From positions 1 to 64,000 of the forward strand of contig NZ_CAJPUX010000004.1 of NCBI RefSeq assembly GCF_905397285.1: 64,000 nt of DNA. Direction: 5' to 3'. Source of the stretch: Cupriavidus plantarum (GTDB taxonomy: Bacteria > Pseudomonadota > Gammaproteobacteria > Burkholderiales > Burkholderiaceae). This document shows, in pieces, positions 35,897-43,908 of the stretch. The notes beneath the pieces were generated by a model. It was not told the origin of the DNA. It saw only the letters and a program-made list of their open reading frames with translations, and did no database searches. The first letter of the stretch is position 1, and every line of letters begins with the position of its first letter. A program made the position numbers and the translations under genes.

Positions 35897-36463
35897 ATGA
35901 CACTGGCATCGATCATCCTGCTGGCATTCGCCATGGCCACCGACGCTTTCGCCGCGGCCATCGGCAAGGGGGCGGCACTCTATCGGCCCAGGCTCTCGGA
36001 GGCCGTCAAGACGGGCGTCATCTTCGGCGTCATCGAAGCCATCACGCCTGCGGTGGGCTGGGCACTTGGCAGAGCGGCGTCGAACTATATCGCCGCATGG
36101 GATCACTGGATCGCGTTCGGATTGCTGACGGTGCTCGGCCTGCGCATGATGCTGAAGTTCTCCAGCGGGGAAGCGCACGAGGACAAGCCGCAGTCCCATT
36201 CGTTCTGGAATCTCGCCATCACGGGCTTTGCCACGAGCATCGATGCCATGGCGGTCGGCGTCGGTCTCGCATTCGTGAACGTCAACATCGCGGTCGCCGC
36301 CGGGGCCATCGGCATGGCAACCACGCTCATGGTCACGCTCGGCGTCATGATCGGCCGCCTCGTCGGCCCCGCGCTGGGTCGTTGGAGCGAAGCCATCGGC
36401 GGCGTGATCCTGATAGCGATCGGCGTGGTCATCCTGGTGGAGCACCTCCAGTTATTGACGTAG
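35897..36463 (+). CDS. mntP: Manganese efflux pump MntP
   Basis: 188 residues from the ATG at 35897; the open frame upstream is the riboswitch leader. Six hydrophobic helices in two repeats, with the conserved acid motifs [13 protein letters not shown] (helix 1) and [14 protein letters not shown] (helix 4). The length matches E. coli MntP. It exports Mn2+ across the inner membrane. No clear ribosome site is exposed, as expected if the leader controls translation. A short GC hairpin covers the stop. Confidence 0.95.
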   Translation: MTLASIILLAFAMATDAFAAAIGKGAALYRPRLSEAVKTGVIFGVIEAITPAVGWALGRAASNYIAAWDHWIAFGLLTVLGLRMMLKFSSGEAHEDKPQSHSFWNLAITGFATSIDAMAVGVGLAFVNVNIAVAAGAIGMATTLMVTLGVMIGRLVGPALGRWSEAIGGVILIAIGVVILVEHLQLLT

Positions 36464-36480
36464 GGGAGCCCCCCTTCCCC
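36463..36480 (+). terminator. Short GC hairpin after mntP
   Basis: ggggag (36463-36468) pairs with ttcccc (36475-36480, one G-T pair) across six C. It begins at the last base of the stop codon. No T run, so weak evidence. Confidence 0.3.
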
Positions 36481-36498
36481 GGGGCGTGCCGGTGAGTG

Positions 36499-36927
36499 TC
36501 AGGCGTCGATGCCGATGATCACGCTCGAGGCCTTGAACATCGCGGCGGCGGCGGCGCCCACGGCCAGCCCGAGGCGGTCCACGCTGCTGTTGGTGATGAT
36601 GGCCGAGACGACGAGGCCGTTCGAACCGGTGATGGTCACGTCGGCATTGACGGCGCCCTTCGTCAGCGCTGTCACCTTGCCGTCCACGACATTGCGCGCC
36701 GACACCTTGCTGGGATCCGCACCCACCATGACGATCACCGATGTCGCCTTGACCAGCGCCAACGCCTTCGCGCCCGCCTTCAGGCCAAGACGCGTCGCGC
36801 TGTCATGCGTCACCGTGGCGACGATCTCCGCGCCGCCATCGGTCTTGATCGTGACTTCGTCATTGACGGCGCCCGCGGTGACCTGACCGACAACGCCGGA
36901 GAATTGATTGCGTGCACTGGTTTGCAT
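36499..36927 (-). CDS. Dimop molybdate-binding protein (two Mop/TOBE domains)
   Basis: 142 residues from the ATG at 36927. Two about 68-residue Mop repeats can be aligned: SARNQFSGVVGQVTAGAVNDEV and the later SARNVVDGKVTALTKGAVNADV, each ending in a V-x-A-T-S/A-S-V-I segment. Molbindins of this kind store or buffer molybdate (or tungstate) in the cytoplasm as oligomers. No mod transporter genes are adjacent. Convergent with mntP. An aaagga site precedes the start. Confidence 0.92.
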   Translation of the reverse strand: MQTSARNQFSGVVGQVTAGAVNDEVTIKTDGGAEIVATVTHDSATRLGLKAGAKALALVKATSVIVMVGADPSKVSARNVVDGKVTALTKGAVNADVTITGSNGLVVSAIITNSSVDRLGLAVGAAAAAMFKASSVIIGIDA

Positions 36928-37000
36928 GGCGAGGGTCCTTTCAATGGATGCATGCCAACAGAGACGCGTCAGTTTGGCCCCAGCCCGCACGCCTGACAAG

Positions 37001-37606
37001 TCATCCCATCGTGTGAGGCGCTTCCGTATCGGGCGCGATCGCCACGGCGAGCAGCGCTTCAAGGCGTTTGCCCAGTTTGCCGGGCGTCGCTCCGCGCAAG
37101 GCAGGCAGGTCGATGATCTGCCGCATCAGCTGGATGCCCGAGATGATGGCCAGAAAGACCGCGGCACGCTGAGCCGCGTCGGCGCCTGGCAATAACGTCG
37201 CCAGTGGCCGGGCAAAATGCGCGTCGATCTTCTTGCGGAGAATGGCGGTGGCCTGCGCGTTGTTGGACGAGCGCAGCAGAACTAGAAAGCCGTCCATCGG
37301 CGTGGTCCCGGGCGTCGTGCGCGCGAGCAACGCCTCCGCGACGTCGTGGCAGAGTGCCGCAAGGTCCGGCGCCGCCCGCAACGTGTCGCGCGTGAGGATG
37401 CCCGGCGCCGATAGCACCGTGTCCACGACTTCCTCGAACAACTGCTCCTTGGAGCCGAAATAGCGATTGACGAGCATCGCGGTGACGCCCGCGTTCTCGG
37501 CGATCTCGCGAACGCCCGCGTCGTAACCGGATTCGGTGAAAACCTTGCGTGCCGATTCGAGAATGGCTTCCCGCGTGGCGGTACCCTTCCTGCCTAGCGC
37601 CTTCAT
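37001..37606 (-). CDS. TetR-family regulator
   Basis: 201 residues from the ATG at 37606 (a GTG two codons upstream is possible). HTH: AREAIL-like start, VREIAENAGVTAMLVNRYFGSKEQLFEEV; the C-terminal ligand domain is of the TetR_C_33-like type with FLVLLRSSNNAQATAIL. Divergent from an SDR gene 71 bp away; a palindrome between them is the likely operator. Confidence 0.92.
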   Translation of the reverse strand: MKALGRKGTATREAILESARKVFTESGYDAGVREIAENAGVTAMLVNRYFGSKEQLFEEVVDTVLSAPGILTRDTLRAAPDLAALCHDVAEALLARTTPGTTPMDGFLVLLRSSNNAQATAILRKKIDAHFARPLATLLPGADAAQRAAVFLAIISGIQLMRQIIDLPALRGATPGKLGKRLEALLAVAIAPDTEAPHTMG

Positions 37607-37639
37607 AATCACACACCCGTATACTTTTCGTCTTCGAAA

Positions 37640-37655
37640 TTCTACACTAGTAGAA
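37640..37655. promoter_or_regulatory. Palindrome between tetR and SDR, probable TetR operator
   Basis: ttctac acta gtagaa: perfect 6-bp arms, extendable outward with cgaaa / tttcg on either side with one offset. It is AT-rich and centred 30 bp upstream of the SDR ATG, so repressor binding would block both promoters. Confidence 0.65.
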
Positions 37656-37677
37656 ATTTTCGATGCAAGGGTATGGC

Positions 37678-38478
37678 ATGGACTTGAACCTGAAAGGAAA
37701 ACGCGCGCTGGTCACGGGATCGAGCGCGGGACTCGGTGAAGCGATCGCGAAGCTGCTGGCGGCCGAGGGTGCCACGGTGGTCGTGCACGGGCGGAGCGCC
37801 GAGCGCGCGCGGGCGGTAGCGGACGCGATCGGCGCGGCAGGCGGGCGCGCCGAAGTCGCGCTCGGCGATCTGGCCACCGACGAAGGCGCCGACGCCGTGG
37901 CGGCCAAGGCCACCGAAGGCGGCGCGATCGACATTCTCGTCAACAACGCCGGCTACTATCACCACCTGAACTGGACCACGGCACTCCCGGAAACCTGGGT
38001 GGAGACCTATCAGGTCAACGTGCTGTCCGGCGTCCGCATGATCCAGCGGCTGGTGCCCGCGATGCGCGCCCGCGGATGGGGCCGCGTCATCCAGATCGGC
38101 GGCGGCCTCGCGGGCCAGCCGATTCCCATGCAACCGGACTACAACGCCTCCCTGGCCGCGCGCCACAATCTGGCCGTCTCGCTGGCGCGCGACCTCAAGG
38201 ACACGGGCGTGACCTCGAACATCGTCGCACCGGGCGCGATCCTCGTCCCGTCCGTGAAGGCGCTGCTGGAAACCATCGCGCCGAAATACGACTGGGGCGA
38301 GTCGTGGGAAGCCATCGAACGCGGCTGCGTCCGCGACCTCGTCCCCAACGACGTGGGCCGCCTCGGCCGCCCGGAAGAAATCGCGGGCGCCGTGGCATAC
38401 CTGTCGAGCCCTTTCGCCGACTACATCAGCGGGGCAACGATCCGCGTGGACGCGGGCACCATCCGCTCGGCATTCTGA
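37678..38478 (+). CDS. SDR oxidoreductase
   Basis: 266 residues from the ATG at 37678 (aaggg 7 nt upstream; ATG at 37663 is the alternative). Classical SDR: cofactor loop TGSSAGLGEAIA, NNAGYYHH, and the C-terminal GRPEEIAGAVAYLSS-type segment. The active site is unusual: the Ser of the catalytic triad region reads IQIGGGLAG and the usual YxxxK reads YNASLAA, with the Lys position replaced. It may therefore lack normal dehydrogenase chemistry or be a divergent SDR. Under TetR control by position. Confidence 0.88.
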   Translation: MDLNLKGKRALVTGSSAGLGEAIAKLLAAEGATVVVHGRSAERARAVADAIGAAGGRAEVALGDLATDEGADAVAAKATEGGAIDILVNNAGYYHHLNWTTALPETWVETYQVNVLSGVRMIQRLVPAMRARGWGRVIQIGGGLAGQPIPMQPDYNASLAARHNLAVSLARDLKDTGVTSNIVAPGAILVPSVKALLETIAPKYDWGESWEAIERGCVRDLVPNDVGRLGRPEEIAGAVAYLSSPFADYISGATIRVDAGTIRSAF

Positions 38479-38613
38479 CCGTGCGCTACCACTCCGCCGG
38501 CATGCCGTAATCCGGAGGAAGGTGGGGTATGTCGTGGTCGCGCAACGATCGTCCTCCCGCGGGGCGTTTAGGGTAGATTTAGCGCCCAATAGAACAATAA
38601 ACACGGGTCGGTC

Positions 38614-40608
38614 ATGAGGGCGAGCATGTTGGTCCGCGGCATGCGGATGGTGAATACCGTTCTGATCGGGGTGGCGGCCATCGGCCTGCTAGCCGCATTC
38701 GAGGTGTGGCGCACCGGGGGTGCCATCTACTCGCTGCTTGGCGCGTCGATCTGGCTGGCGCCGCTCTTCCTTACGCGGCAGGCGCTGGGACAGAACGCCA
38801 ATGCGCAGGCGGTCAGGACCGCGACGATCGCGAACTTCGTACTGATGGGCTTCTGCGGGGTGGGCCTGCTTGGAGGGTTCGTGCGCGGCGAAGCGGGAAC
38901 CACGGCCAATGCGGCTGTCGCGCGTGCCGTGCCCGTCCTGATCTTTGCCGGGCTCATCGTGCTGAACCTGCGGGCACTCTCACGGCGTACCCAGGACCTT
39001 GCGCTGGCGGCCAGTAGCGCGATCTCGCCTCGCGATGCCGTCTTCACCATCGGCAGCGACATCCCATCGGCACCCGCCGCGGTGAGCCAACCCGCGGAGC
39101 CGCCGGCCCGGGGACGCTATGTCATGCGCCACTGGCGCGGGCAGCTGCCGTTGCCGGTGTCCTACTGGATCAACGGCACCCTCGTCGCCACGCTGCTCGG
39201 CATGGCCCTGCCCGCGCTCGGCAAGCTGTTCGGCGTCAGCGACTCGCTGCGCCAGCTCGCGATGTTCTCCATCCTGGCGATCTGCGTGGTGTATCTGTCG
39301 TGGGTATGGTCGTTCGTGGGCATCTGGCGTTCCGCCGGTCGCCATGCGATGCGCGGCGGCAGCACGTTCTGGGCCTATGCCGCGCGCGGCAGCGTGCTGC
39401 TTGGCGTGTGTGCGGCCGTCGGGCAGATGGTGACCACCTACGGCCCCGAATTGCGCGAGTTCGCCGCGCTGGCGATGGGCAGGGATGCCATCGGCGAGGT
39501 CGACGTCAAGCCATCCCCGAATGGCGAAGCGGTCATCGTATGGGGCACGCTGCGCGAAGGGTCGGCGAAAACCGTGCTGACGGTGCTCGATCGCACGCCC
39601 TCCGCGCGCACGCTCATCCTGAACTCGAATGGCGGTCGCCTGCTCGAGGGGCGCGTGCTGGCCCAGGCCGTGCGTCAACGCGGCCTCAACACCTATGTGG
39701 AAGGCGAATGCAGCAGCGCCTGCACGTATGTGCTGATGGCGGGCGTGGATCGCGCCGCGACGCCGAACGCGAAGATCGGCTTCCACCGCGCGAGCTTCAG
39801 CGGCATGGATTCGGCCGTGGAAGGCGCCGCGGTGAAGTCGATGCTCGACTACTACCGCAAGGCTGGCCTGCCCGAAGACTTCGTGCGCCGCGTCAGTACG
39901 ACGCCGGCGGACACCGTCTGGTATCCGAGCCGCGAGGAACTGCTGCGGACGCGCATCCTGACGCGCGTGGCACTGCGCAGCGAGGCGCCGGGCATGCTGA
40001 TGCAGGTTGCCTCGCGCGACGCGCTGGCCGCGCGCCTGAAAACCTCTCCGCTGTATCGCGCCTTCGACCAGCGCTTTCCGGGTGCGGTCGATCGCGCCGC
40101 GGAACGCGCCTGGGCGGTCAAGACGCGCGGCGGCACCGATACCGAGATGGGCGCCGCCTTGCGCGGCGAGCTGAAGCAGGCCATGCCTGGGTTGCTGAGG
40201 CAGGCGAGCGACGACGCACTGACGGAGTTCGTCAAGCTGCTGGCGGCCGAGACCAACGCCGCACGCAACATCGGCGTGGAAGCCTGTTCGCATTTCCTCG
40301 AAGGCACGCTCGATACCTCGAACGCCCTGCCCCCCGTCCTCGTGGAGGAGGAAACAAAGACGATCGTGATGCTGCTGAACTCGCCGCCGCAGAAACCGCG
40401 GCAACAGGATCCGTACATGGCCGACGCGATGATGCGCGTGGCCCTGCAAAACCTGACGAAGGACCAGTCGCGCGCATTGACGGACAAGGCCTTCGGGGCA
40501 CGGCAACCAGAAGCGCGTTGCGAGGCCACACTGAAGTTCTACCGCAACGTGGCCGCGATGCCGAGACCCGCGCAAAGCGCTGTGCTGTGGTCGATGTACC
40601 GGCGCTGA
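38614..40608 (+). CDS. Membrane protein with ClpP/crotonase-like periplasmic domain (COG3904 type)
   Basis: 664 residues. The N-terminal 270 residues hold several hydrophobic helices (about 12-32, 40-58, 68-90, 105-124, 180-200, 208-230, 252-272). Then comes a ClpP-like domain (about 295-430): SNGGRLLEGRVLAQAVR, GECSSACTYVLMAG with Ser367/Ser368 at the ClpP nucleophile position between Cys366 and Cys370, and IGFHRASFSG with His391. The C-terminal 230 residues are helical and unrecognised. Probably an inner-membrane protein with a protease-like domain on the periplasmic side. Target unknown. Stands alone. Confidence 0.8.
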   Translation: MRASMLVRGMRMVNTVLIGVAAIGLLAAFEVWRTGGAIYSLLGASIWLAPLFLTRQALGQNANAQAVRTATIANFVLMGFCGVGLLGGFVRGEAGTTANAAVARAVPVLIFAGLIVLNLRALSRRTQDLALAASSAISPRDAVFTIGSDIPSAPAAVSQPAEPPARGRYVMRHWRGQLPLPVSYWINGTLVATLLGMALPALGKLFGVSDSLRQLAMFSILAICVVYLSWVWSFVGIWRSAGRHAMRGGSTFWAYAARGSVLLGVCAAVGQMVTTYGPELREFAALAMGRDAIGEVDVKPSPNGEAVIVWGTLREGSAKTVLTVLDRTPSARTLILNSNGGRLLEGRVLAQAVRQRGLNTYVEGECSSACTYVLMAGVDRAATPNAKIGFHRASFSGMDSAVEGAAVKSMLDYYRKAGLPEDFVRRVSTTPADTVWYPSREELLRTRILTRVALRSEAPGMLMQVASRDALAARLKTSPLYRAFDQRFPGAVDRAAERAWAVKTRGGTDTEMGAALRGELKQAMPGLLRQASDDALTEFVKLLAAETNAARNIGVEACSHFLEGTLDTSNALPPVLVEEETKTIVMLLNSPPQKPRQQDPYMADAMMRVALQNLTKDQSRALTDKAFGARQPEARCEATLKFYRNVAAMPRPAQSAVLWSMYRR

Positions 40609-40784
40609 TCCACGACCGCCGGCATGTCCGGAAAGCAGGCCAAGCGAACTGCTACACGAGCTGATCCATGAGCTTGATCCATGGACGCGACGCGCGTCCG
40701 GCGGCGATGTAGGACAGTTTCCGATTGCGGGAAACGGGCCGCGCGCCCAACACTGGCATGGAACCCATCGAACAGGAGACGCCC

Positions 40785-41294
40785 ATGGGCGACATCCTCG
40801 CGGAGGTTTTCGGTCAGGGAGAAACGCTGGCGTGGTGGCAGATGGCCGCGCGCGCCGCGCTCATATTCGTTGCCGCATGGATCATGCTGCGTGGCGCGGG
40901 ACGCCGGGCGTTCTCGCAGCAAACGCCGTTCGACCTCTGCATCATGCTGCTGCTGGGCGCCGTGCTGTCGCGCGCGGTCGTCGGTGCCAGCCCCATCGGC
41001 GGCACCCTCGCGGCGTCGCTGGTCCTCGTTGCACTGCACCGCTCGCTCGGCTTGCTCGCGAGCCGCTTTCCCGGCGTCGACCGGATCATCGGCGGCCATC
41101 GTATCGATCTCTTGCAGGGCGGCCGCATCGATCAGGACGCGATGCGACGCGCCATGCTGAGCGCCGAAGACCTGCAGGCGAATCTGCGCGCGAGCCTGCA
41201 GAGCGAGTCCCTTGCGGGTATCCAGCGCATCGTCGTGGAGCGCAACGGCAAGGTGACCTTTGTGCGGCGACAAGAGGAGACCGAACATGCATGA
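40785..41294 (+). CDS. DUF421 / YetF-type membrane protein
   Basis: 169 residues from the ATG at 40785 (aggag upstream). Three N-terminal hydrophobic helices (about 17-36, 48-62, 68-88) and a soluble C-terminal domain with the DUF421 pattern LLQGGRIDQDAMRRAMLSAEDL and EVERNGKVTFV-like end. It carries the conserved RRAFSQQTPFDLCIMLLLGAVLSRA stretch in part. Function unknown in this family; linked to spore and membrane processes in Bacillus. Its stop overlaps the next ATG by 8 bp. Confidence 0.88.
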   Translation: MGDILAEVFGQGETLAWWQMAARAALIFVAAWIMLRGAGRRAFSQQTPFDLCIMLLLGAVLSRAVVGASPIGGTLAASLVLVALHRSLGLLASRFPGVDRIIGGHRIDLLQGGRIDQDAMRRAMLSAEDLQANLRASLQSESLAGIQRIVVERNGKVTFVRRQEETEHA

Positions 41295-41793
41295 TGCTCA
41301 GGAAGTTGCACACTATCTGGTACGTCACGGGGTCGTACTGGCCACAGCGGAGTCTTGTACGGCCGGACTGATCGCATCGAAGCTCGCGGAGGTGCCGGGA
41401 TGCGGCAGCTGCCTGAGGCTTGCGGTCGTAACGTACGCGCCGGAAGCCAAGAACAACGTACTCGGCGTGGAACACGCGTTGATCGAGCGGCATGGCCTGA
41501 CGAGCGAGCCCGTGTCGCTGGCCATGGCGCGCGGCGTGCTTGAAATGTCCGGCGCGGATCTCGCCGTGTCCAACACGGGCGTCGCCGACGAGGGCGCACC
41601 CGATGGCACCCCCGCCGGCACGCAGTGCTTCGCGTGGGTCGTTCGCGCGGCCGGACGTAGCGGGACGCCTATCGAGTACACGGAGACGAAACGCTTTCAA
41701 GGTGAGCGCAACGAGATCCGCGATGCGGCGGCGGCGTATGCGCTTGGGCGCATTCCGCACTATCTCGCGCTGGCCCGCGGTACGCCGGAGTAG
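41287..41793 (+). CDS. CinA C-terminal / PncC-like protein (variant)
   Basis: 168 residues. The family motif ATAESCTAGLIASKLAEVPG is present (usual form TAESCTGG), with VVTYAPEAKNNVLGV (usual VTYSNEAK) and the SVSNTGVADEGAPDGTPAGT loop, where most members read T-G-I-A-G-P-x-G. PncC deamidates nicotinamide mononucleotide. The changed loop (GVADEGAPD) and the PGCGSCLRL stretch make normal activity uncertain. Starts inside the DUF421 gene end, so it is coupled to it. Confidence 0.85.
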   Translation: MHDAQEVAHYLVRHGVVLATAESCTAGLIASKLAEVPGCGSCLRLAVVTYAPEAKNNVLGVEHALIERHGLTSEPVSLAMARGVLEMSGADLAVSNTGVADEGAPDGTPAGTQCFAWVVRAAGRSGTPIEYTETKRFQGERNEIRDAAAAYALGRIPHYLALARGTPE

Positions 41794-42012
41794 CTGTCGG
41801 AGAGACGGCCCCGGCGACGCGGGACGCCTCCTACATGCCCTTACATGTACAAGTCGCTCGATGCTGCATTTTTGCACGGCGATCGCACGCGTTCGCGCAC
41901 GCGGACCGAGGGCTGTCCAGCCCGCGCCACAGCGGCGTTGGCCGGTGTCGTGCGCGCAGCGGTATGAAATTTGCGCGCAGTGCTCCTGAACCTAAAAAAG
42001 GGGAGCGACATC

Positions 42013-42774
42013 ATGAAGCGATTCGAAAACCGGGTAGTCATCGTCACCGGCGCCGGCTCCGGCATCGGTGCGGCCGCCGCGCGGCGGTTCGCGGCGGAAG
42101 GCGCGCGCGTCGTGCTGGCGGGCCGCACGCGCGAGAAACTGGAAAAGGTGGCTGCCGACCTGCCTGCCGACAAGCAACTGGTCCACGTGACTGACGTCAG
42201 CGACTACGAGCAGGTGGAGGGCCTCGTCCGCGCGGCGGTCGACAAATTCGGCCGGCTCGACGTGATGGTGAACAACGCGGGCGTAGCCTCCGAAGGACGT
42301 GCAACCGAGGACAGTTTCGAGGCCTGGCACAAGGTGATCTCGATCGACCTCGAAGGCGTGTTTCATGGCGCGCGTGCCGCGCTGCCGCATTTGATCAAGA
42401 CCAAAGGCAGCATCGTCAATACCGCCTCGGTCTCGGGTCTCGGCGCGGACTGGAACATGGCCTTCTACAACACCGCGAAAGGCGGCGTGGTCAACCTCAC
42501 GCGTTCGCTGGCGCTGGACTATGGCCGCGAAGGCGTGCGCATCAATTCGGTCTGCCCGTCGCTGACGCGCACGGACATGACCGTCGACATGTTCAAGGAC
42601 GAGCAACTTGTCGAAAAATTCCGCGAGCGCATCGCGCTGGGCCGCACGGCGGAACCCGAGGACATCGCCGACGTCATCGCCTTCCTCGCGAGCGAGGACG
42701 CACGGTTCGTCACCGGCGTGAACCTGCCCGTCGATGGCGGGCTCAGTGCGTCGAACGGTCAACCACCGCAATAA
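42013..42774 (+). CDS. SDR oxidoreductase
   Basis: 253 residues from the ATG at 42013 (aggggag 8 nt upstream). Complete classical SDR: TGAGSGIGAAAA, NNAGVAS, catalytic Ser (TASVSG), YNTAKGG with Tyr and Lys, and PEDIADVIAFLASEDA. Likely an NAD(P)-dependent alcohol dehydrogenase. The cysteine-rich flavoprotein gene follows 19 bp later, so the pair is probably co-transcribed. Substrate not identifiable. The 218 bp upstream hold no gene. Confidence 0.93.
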   Translation: MKRFENRVVIVTGAGSGIGAAAARRFAAEGARVVLAGRTREKLEKVAADLPADKQLVHVTDVSDYEQVEGLVRAAVDKFGRLDVMVNNAGVASEGRATEDSFEAWHKVISIDLEGVFHGARAALPHLIKTKGSIVNTASVSGLGADWNMAFYNTAKGGVVNLTRSLALDYGREGVRINSVCPSLTRTDMTVDMFKDEQLVEKFRERIALGRTAEPEDIADVIAFLASEDARFVTGVNLPVDGGLSASNGQPPQ

Positions 42775-42793
42775 GAAAGGGACAGGTGACCAG

Positions 42794-43906
42794 ATGCCTC
42801 ACGGGAATATTCTGCAAGACGATATCGACGACGCCGCACAGGACGTCCGCAAAGGCCAGGTAACAGAGCATCTGACGCGCGAGGAGTTCGGCCGGCGTTT
42901 TCGCGCGCGCTTCTACGACCCCGCGTTTCGCGCGGAAGATGCCGCGCTCGAGCGCATCGAGGCGATTGCGTGGGAAGCGTATAGCAACAGCCGCAAGGCC
43001 CCCATCACCGAGAAGGCCGGCCCCGGCGCGGCGGACCCCGGCTACGATCTCTCCGTCGAATGGCGGCAGGCGCGCGACGCCATTCGCGATGCACAGCGCC
43101 TGCAGCAGGATGCCGCGAGTGCAAGTCGCGTGCTGCTCATTGTCGCCTCCTCCCGGAACGACCTGACGTGTCCGGGCGAGATGTCGAAGTCATGGCGTCT
43201 GGCTGGCATCGTGCGAGCGCGCATGCAGGAGATGGGCATGGTCGTCGATACGCTCGACCTGAGCCGGCTGGCGTCCGACCCCGATCTGCACATCCATCCC
43301 TGCAAGGGGTGCGCATCGACGGCCATGCCGCTGTGCCACTGGCCTTGCAGCTGCTATCCGAACCACAGCCTCGGGCAGGTCAACGACTGGATGAACGAGA
43401 TCTATGCGCGGTGGTCCGCCGCGCACGGCGTGGTGATCGTCACGCCCACGTACTGGTATCAGTCCACCAGCCCGCTCAAGCTGATGATGGACCGGCTCGT
43501 CTGCGCGGACGGCGGCAATCCCGATCCGAGCAGCACGCACGGCAAAAAGGTGCCGGAAGCCAAGGCAATGGAGCTCGGCGGATGGCATTATCCCAAGCAT
43601 CTCGCAGGCCGCGTCTATGGGCTCGTCGTCCATGGCGATGTCGCGGGCGTCGAGGGGGTTCGCCGCGCGCTGAGCGACTGGCTCTCGTGGATGGGGCTGA
43701 TCGATGCAGGCCAGTTCGGACAGCTGGATCGCTATATCGGTTACTACAAGCCGTATGCCACGTCGCACCGCGAGCTCGATGACGACACGGATGTCCAGGC
43801 TGAAGCGGCCAACGTCGGCGCGGCGGTGGCGCAGGCCATCCAGTTGCATCGGCAAGGCCGGCTGCCGGCGGTGGGCGAATCGTTCCGTACGCCCAGGCAG
43901 AAGTAA
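42794..43906 (+). CDS. Flavodoxin-like NAD(P)H-FMN reductase with Cys-rich loop
   Basis: 370 residues from the ATG at 42794. The first 115 residues are a charged helical extension (DDIDDAAQDVRKGQV; EEFGRRFRARFYDPAF). A flavodoxin-type domain follows (VLLIVASSRNDLTCPGEMSK, VVIVTPTYWYQSTSPLKLMMDRL, GLVVHGD). In the middle (about 168-188) sits HPCKGCASTAMPLCHWPCSC, five Cys in 18 residues. The domain resembles NADPH-dependent FMN reductases that carry a Cys/Fe-S element. Coupled to the SDR by spacing; together a small reductase pair. Function inferred only. Confidence 0.87.
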   Translation: MPHGNILQDDIDDAAQDVRKGQVTEHLTREEFGRRFRARFYDPAFRAEDAALERIEAIAWEAYSNSRKAPITEKAGPGAADPGYDLSVEWRQARDAIRDAQRLQQDAASASRVLLIVASSRNDLTCPGEMSKSWRLAGIVRARMQEMGMVVDTLDLSRLASDPDLHIHPCKGCASTAMPLCHWPCSCYPNHSLGQVNDWMNEIYARWSAAHGVVIVTPTYWYQSTSPLKLMMDRLVCADGGNPDPSSTHGKKVPEAKAMELGGWHYPKHLAGRVYGLVVHGDVAGVEGVRRALSDWLSWMGLIDAGQFGQLDRYIGYYKPYATSHRELDDDTDVQAEAANVGAAVAQAIQLHRQGRLPAVGESFRTPRQK

Positions 43907-43908
43907 CG

